This document shows, in pieces, positions 58,668 to 64,000 of a stretch of 64,000 nucleotides of DNA; positions within the stretch are counted from its first letter, which is position 1, and every line of letters begins with the position of its first letter. The DNA is from Lophius americanus. Lineage: Eukaryota; Chordata; Actinopteri; Lophiiformes; Lophiidae. The stretch is taken from positions 12,922,001 to 12,986,000 of the forward strand of contig JBBDHG010000057.1 of assembly GCA_037951165.1 (NCBI GenBank). The letters run 5' to 3'. Position numbers and translations under genes: made by a program. Under the pieces are notes generated by a model that ran no database searches, was not told where the DNA came from, and was given only the letters and a program-made list of their open reading frames with translations.

Positions 58668-61600
58668 GTAAGACATGGAGATAGAAAGATATGCAAACGT
58701 GGCTTTAAGGCGGGCGTGGAGACATTTATGAATAATTTTCTATGAGGTTATTCTGCTTAACTGATGACTAGTATTCTGTCTGAGCAATACATTTGTGATA
58801 ATTGGCAATGTGCAAAAGAAAGATCAACAAAGCTTGCATAAACATGAAATAATATGGGGAACAGAAGGAGATGCATGTACACAAATACTGATGATTGATC
58901 CAGCGAGTAGAAATTCTAATATGAACAGCCTCATTAACATATTTCTCAATAGTTTAGAGTGTAGAATAATTTTAATTCTATTCATACAGTCCATGGTATC
59001 CTGCCAAAGCATTTGTATCAAAAATAAGTGACACATTACACATTCTATTCTATTGTAATTCACCGCTAGCGGTTAGGCCTGATCCCAGTTTGATGAACCC
59101 TCTTTCACATTTTTACAATAACAGCTCAATCGTCACGGAAAAATCTTAATTGTAGAAACAAGCTTTCTGCAGAACGTCGAGTGGACTGCGGTTTGCTTTT
59201 CTTAGAATAATTATTTATTGAGAGGAGCAGCAAGCACATAAGCATGCTCTTTTTTATGTATACCCACAATTGCACATGCCGTGGCCAAGCGTAACCACAG
59301 ACATTTAGTACTGGCCTTTTACAGGCTTCTGCAGAGAAATTACTGGGTTGACTTCCTTGCTCAAGGGCATTTAAGTTGCAAACAACCTCAACAGTACATT
59401 TAAAAACTTAAATGTTGCTCATTTAAGTTTCCACTTGCTCAGTTTTTCAGTCTCATTCTCATAAAGATGACTAAAGACAGAATGGCTATCAATACAGGCG
59501 AAAAGGAAATAATTACATGAAGGAGTCTTCCTTCTACCAGTTACAGTCATAATTTTAGAAAGAAATGACAAAAATATTTTTATTTTATTCATCTTGGATT
59601 TAAGTGATTGAAGTTTTTTATGCTGTGGGACAACAGAAAGTTAAGAGAATCATTTATTGTCTTTTAAATGTTTAGTAAAGGCAGATAAGATGGGATGAAC
59701 AAAAAGAATCATGATGAGAAGTTTTGAGGGGAACAGGAGAGAGAAGAAAAACAGGGACGAAGAAGAGAATGAGGCCCAGATGTTTGTCTGACTCTGACTC
59801 AGTTGGCCAGTTTCCTTTCTCAGCAACATGAATAATCTACATCATATGCTCTTCTATTGTCTTTCACAATAGCCAAGGTTTCCACTGTTTACTCCACATT
59901 TATCCAACAATAATGTCTGTATTATTATTGTTGTTGCCTGTTTTGAGACTTATTCACTGTCCAATTATTGTTTTTGAACACAGACACGGTTTAACTGTCA
60001 CTGGAATTATGACCATTAATGTTTTGCATTATTGCTTCAGCTCTCCTTTTGATAATTGAATATGGGTGTTTTTTCTGTTTTTTACCAACAGAGTACTTTG
60101 AACCAGCAGAAAAAAAGAAGTGACGCTTGGTAAAAGGGATTTATAACAATTGTTCGTTCTATTCACACAGTTAGGCCTTAGTGAACTGGAAGTGTTATTT
60201 TGATGTCTGAGCTTTGTGCCACTAGTGTTCTGTTGCTTTTGTTAGAGGCAGACTGCTGCATAATTATATCCCTCGCAATATGTTTCTGAGGAATAACGCT
60301 TTCACATCATCCTTGCAGTGTCAATATGTCGAATTCCCAGCACTAGTGCTGGAGAGAAATGGCTCGGCTGTTGATAAGCAATGTGTCAAGCAGTTTCTCA
60401 CAGCCCAAGGCCTACAGGGCAGGAGGAGGCCAGGGGAGAATGAAGAGAAAATTGAAATGCTTTCTCTTTTCTCCTTCCCACTAAGGGTTTCATTGAGAAG
60501 GGCTTATTTTTTTTTTAGATGCTTGCCTGGAGGGACGGAGGCCATGGCCTGCCCTTTAACACACACTCCCAATCCATCTCCCTTCATCCTGTATATACAG
60601 TAAATGGGTGTATGTGTGTGTGCGTGTGTGTGCGAGAGACAGGGACAGCGTGCGTGGGAGGGTAAAATCTTCCTCATGTGAGTGAGTCTACAAGCATGAA
60701 AACAAGTGCTAGTCTGGAGGGTCCATTTCTAACCATCATTTGTATCCAGCCATTCTCCTAGTGATAAAACCTACTTTAGAGGCTCATTAGAGAAATAGTG
60801 GTTTCATGCCAACATGTATTTATGCATGACCTTTAACACTGTTCCTTGTTTCACTGATGATGCATTTCCCCTTGGGCCTCAGAAATAAGTGGAGGAAGTC
60901 AAAGTACGGTTTGATACTCCTGCTCTCTCCATTCTGTGTTTTTTACAAACATTTATTTGAGAGTGTAACAGTTTTATGCCTAACTTCTCTTTTTTTTTGC
61001 CTTTATGATTAGTTATGGAAGTCTTGTTGAGCAGAGATTAGATTTTTGATCTTTTTATGGTGCTGGAGGGCTGCTGGGGAGGTCTGATCATTCTGACCGC
61101 TGGGATTACAGAGCCAGCTATGTGGTCTGAAAACACACTAAGACGCAAACGTGTAGACAGAAACATTGACTTAATGAAAGGATGAGGACATATTTTTTCT
61201 GTTTGACACACGTTTGCACGTACATATTCGAGCCATGCAACCTGTCGGTGTGAGAGTGCTCATCGGCCATCATAACCCCCCTTCAGACACTTAAGACCCT
61301 TATAAAACAGTGAAAATGCTTGGTCAGCCTGGGCAGGGGTCTACCCTCTGGCTAATATCCCTGGCCAGCTGCTGATTTTCCCTCAGTGGGTTCAAACAGT
61401 CACTACTCAGGCGTTGTAACGAAGCCAAACTGCGGCTCTGCTGCAGCAATCAAATTGCCAGTCTTATTCAGGCACTCCGTGTCTGAGGTGGCACTTTAAT
61501 TCAGGATTTCATTTCAGGGGCAGCCGGCTGCGTGCCAAATAGCTCTTACCTCCAGGTTGCCAGCCGATTGATTCAAAGTAAATGTAATAAAGGCTAGATG

Positions 61601-64000
61601 AAATATCAGGCCCATATTTCTAATGCAATCTGCCATCACCAAGCCCCAGGATGCTACCTAGTGATATACCAGAAGATGAGGAGAGCAAGGAGTGAGGGGG
61701 AGACGATTCGCCCCCAACCTCCTCCTTTCTTTTTTGTCTCTGTTTTTGCTTCATCTTCCTCCTGGCTTTTCTTGATCTTTGTTCTTCTTTTTTTTTGTTC
61801 TCTCATTTACGCTCTCCTCTGGGCTGAGGTGGCAGGATTTTATTTTTACCCGATTAAATTTTATGTTATAAAAGAGGGAATGGCATACAAACACACATGC
61901 AGAAGGATTCCTTCTTCCACAAGTGCAGTTTTTATTTGGTTATTTGTTATTGAATGTAGCCTTAGGCGAGAAGACTTTATTATCTAACTTTATACGTTTA
62001 CACACACACACACACACACACACACAACACTAACACAAACAAAGCTTTAAATCCTTGACAGCAAGCGGCAACCAGTCTCCTGTGTTAACATTTGTGTGTG
62101 TGCCAGTGTGTGTGTCATCACCCTCTTCCTCCCTTAATACCTAAAGGGAGCAATGAGGTGTTGGATGTGGAATCAATGTCTGTATTCCGCTTGCAATGGG
62201 AAATCGATTAATGATCAGCAGTGGCCAGTGGGAGAAAGAGATGTAGAAGAAGAAGAAGACAGGGATGGTTAAGGATGATAGGAGAGACAGATGAGTTTCT
62301 ACAGGTCAGGACTGAAGGGAGTTGTTCAGCTTCTGATCTGTCAATATCTGGCACATACCCGACGTTAGATCACGGTCATCAGTGTCTAGCGGTCATGACT
62401 TTTACAGCTACTATAATGATGATATAATAAGTAATTAAATGTAAGAACCAGTGTCAACAGCCATTTCTTTTTTGAGCTGATCGCTCTTTGCTGCCACAGT
62501 AACTCAGTCTAAAAACATGTAATAGAAGGCGGATTCAAACCAGCAACTCAATGATGAATCATCACATGCTGATATCGGCCACTTTAGAGGAGTAGCAGGG
62601 TCACAGCCTCAGCTAAGGCAGCATTTATAATTTTATCTTTCCAATCGATGTCAGACTGGAAGATCTGGGGTCAGGCCCATAGTGCTTGTGGTCAACAGTT
62701 TGGCCCCAGTCATCTGTAAGTATGACTCTGTGATGGACAGTAGAAGTGGGAGTGCTGTTGTTTTTGGGCTATATTGAAGATGGCAGACCCAGCGGATTTG
62801 AGGGGATTTTGCTTGCAGAAACTAGTTAATATTTCAGTGGCACTTATGGCTTATTAGAGTCCCCATCGAGGATACAAGGAGTGGTTGTGTGTGTGTAGTA
62901 TCTGGATTGTTATGTGTGTGTCTCCACTGCGCACCCCTCAGCCTTGCTTAATTTCTGCATTGGTTTGACATAAGGATGTAGAGGAAAAACGGGCCGTTTT
63001 TCATTGTTTCTGTGCTCAGAGAGTGGATAACAGTTGAGAAAATCAAACACCAGAGCAGAGAGGTAACTCATTTCAAATGGAGGCCTCGAGTGTCTGAGTA
63101 CTGCCAACTTTGATTCGTCAGTACTCTCCAGCAGCTGGTTCTCTTTTATCGGTGTAAACACAATATGTTAGACGGCCAGGACACACTTGTAGAAAATTAC
63201 ATTTTAATCTTTTGTATAATTCCAACTCCCCAAGGGAATGCTTAAAGCATTTATGTAGGAAAATAATGCATAATAATAAAAATAAAGCTGTTCTTGTTTT
63301 TCAGAAGAGTTCAATGAGAACATCGGAATGACCATTAGCCGAGATCTGAAAGTCTTCTTAAGAGACATATAGATATGTTTCTAAGTGGTTCCGTGCCCAT
63401 GCCTGCAGGAAATGTTTCTGGCCCGCAAAAAAACAGCAAAAGTGTTAAAGGCAATTAGTTGTTTTGGCAGTGGGGTGGAGTGATATATGAGAGTAGAGGA
63501 AGAGAGGACATGTCTGGACTGGTGCAGAGTTACTGGCCCTCAAGGGTGTTTAGTTTCCTTAACCCCAATCCTTCTGCTACAGCTATTTTCTATTGGTGAA
63601 ATAGGGAAGAGGTGAACCTTGTACCCAAAATGGCTTCCATAACACACAGCTAGACAGACAGAGAGCTGGGACAGACTGTGTCAGACATAGGCGGGGTTTG
63701 GGTTCAAAACAGCTCGTAACGGAATCTTTATGTGGATGGGGGGCTTTGTGAATGCTTTAATTTGCTTGTGAGCTGTATGCAATGCTGATTTGTCTTCATT
63801 GGCACAGGTTTGTGTGCACGCGTAAATGAGACGCATGTGTGTGCGCAATGTTGTGGAATGTGTGTGTTTGAGATATACAGAGAGCGCGCTCTCACACTTC
63901 AGGCCCTCATGCATGTATTCATCATAGGCTATGAGGGAGAGGCAGAGCGAACAGGTCAATAATCACATCTGAGGAACACTCACTCACTGACGCTAATCCA
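58668..64000 (+). other. nrp2 intron 2, 5' part
   Basis: Starts with GTAAGA. The next expected exon (rest of CUB a1) is not found up to the window end, so the intron is longer than 5.3 kb. It holds short CA runs (61998-62025) and AT-rich DNA. 61310-61660 is a long GC-balanced, repeat-free stretch and a candidate conserved element. The 129-codon frame at 61598-61987 and the others have no domain I recognise. Confidence 0.7.
61998..62025. repeat. (AC)n microsatellite
   Basis: About 14 AC units in intron 2. Confidence 0.95.

Noticed and set aside
58668..64000. nrp2 exon 3
   Set aside because: I looked for the expected continuation of CUB a1 (K-Y-D-x-x-E, then the C-G-x cysteine block) and found no open frame with it before the window end.

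Overview
The window looks like nuclear DNA of a ray-finned fish, probably a percomorph teleost. Evidence: one gene split by multi-kilobase introns with GT..AG borders, very dense (CA)n/(GT)n, (GA)n, (AT)n and (GATA)n microsatellites, and decayed retroelements of types typical of teleosts (L2/CR1-like and Rex3/RTE-like LINEs, an L1-like piece, a retroelement with a restriction-like endonuclease, tRNA-derived SINEs, and MITEs starting AGTGGTGGA). I cannot name the species.

Only one protein-coding gene is supported: the 5' end of a neuropilin, best matched to neuropilin-2 (nrp2), on the + strand. Coding exon 1 (45921-45996) encodes the signal peptide. Coding exon 2 (58493-58667) encodes the first half of the first CUB (a1) domain. 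Intron 1 is about 12.5 kb. Intron 2 starts at 58668 and runs past the window end, because no exon for the rest of CUB a1 is visible. Upstream of exon 1 is a GA- and CpG-rich promoter/5'UTR zone (about 45170-45920) with several short upstream ORFs.

Layout. 1-45 kb is intergenic DNA with no supportable gene, built of unique AT-rich sequence, microsatellites and old transposon pieces. 4.5-7.9 kb holds three copies of one unclassified repeat and a 19-bp minisatellite. 12-16.6 kb holds two Rex3-like pieces in opposite orientation and an L1-like piece. 22.6-24.3 kb is a microsatellite cluster. 28-33.5 kb holds L2-like reverse transcriptase pieces, one partly duplicated. 37.2-37.7 kb is an endonuclease-type retroelement tail. 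41.6-43.3 kb has microsatellites, an interrupted SINE and a perfect hairpin. 45.2-64 kb is the nrp2 5' region, where intron 1 carries a LINE tail, SINEs and a nested MITE/SINE cluster.

I found no operon, CRISPR array, virus, or convincing new biological system. The best items for a second look are a tandem CAG-CAG splice acceptor at nrp2 exon 2, a chain of uORFs before the nrp2 start, a 21-bp perfect hairpin at 19660-19707, an E-box-bearing minisatellite, and several nested-repeat structures. Most long ORFs here are chance products of microsatellites or shadows of decayed retroelements.
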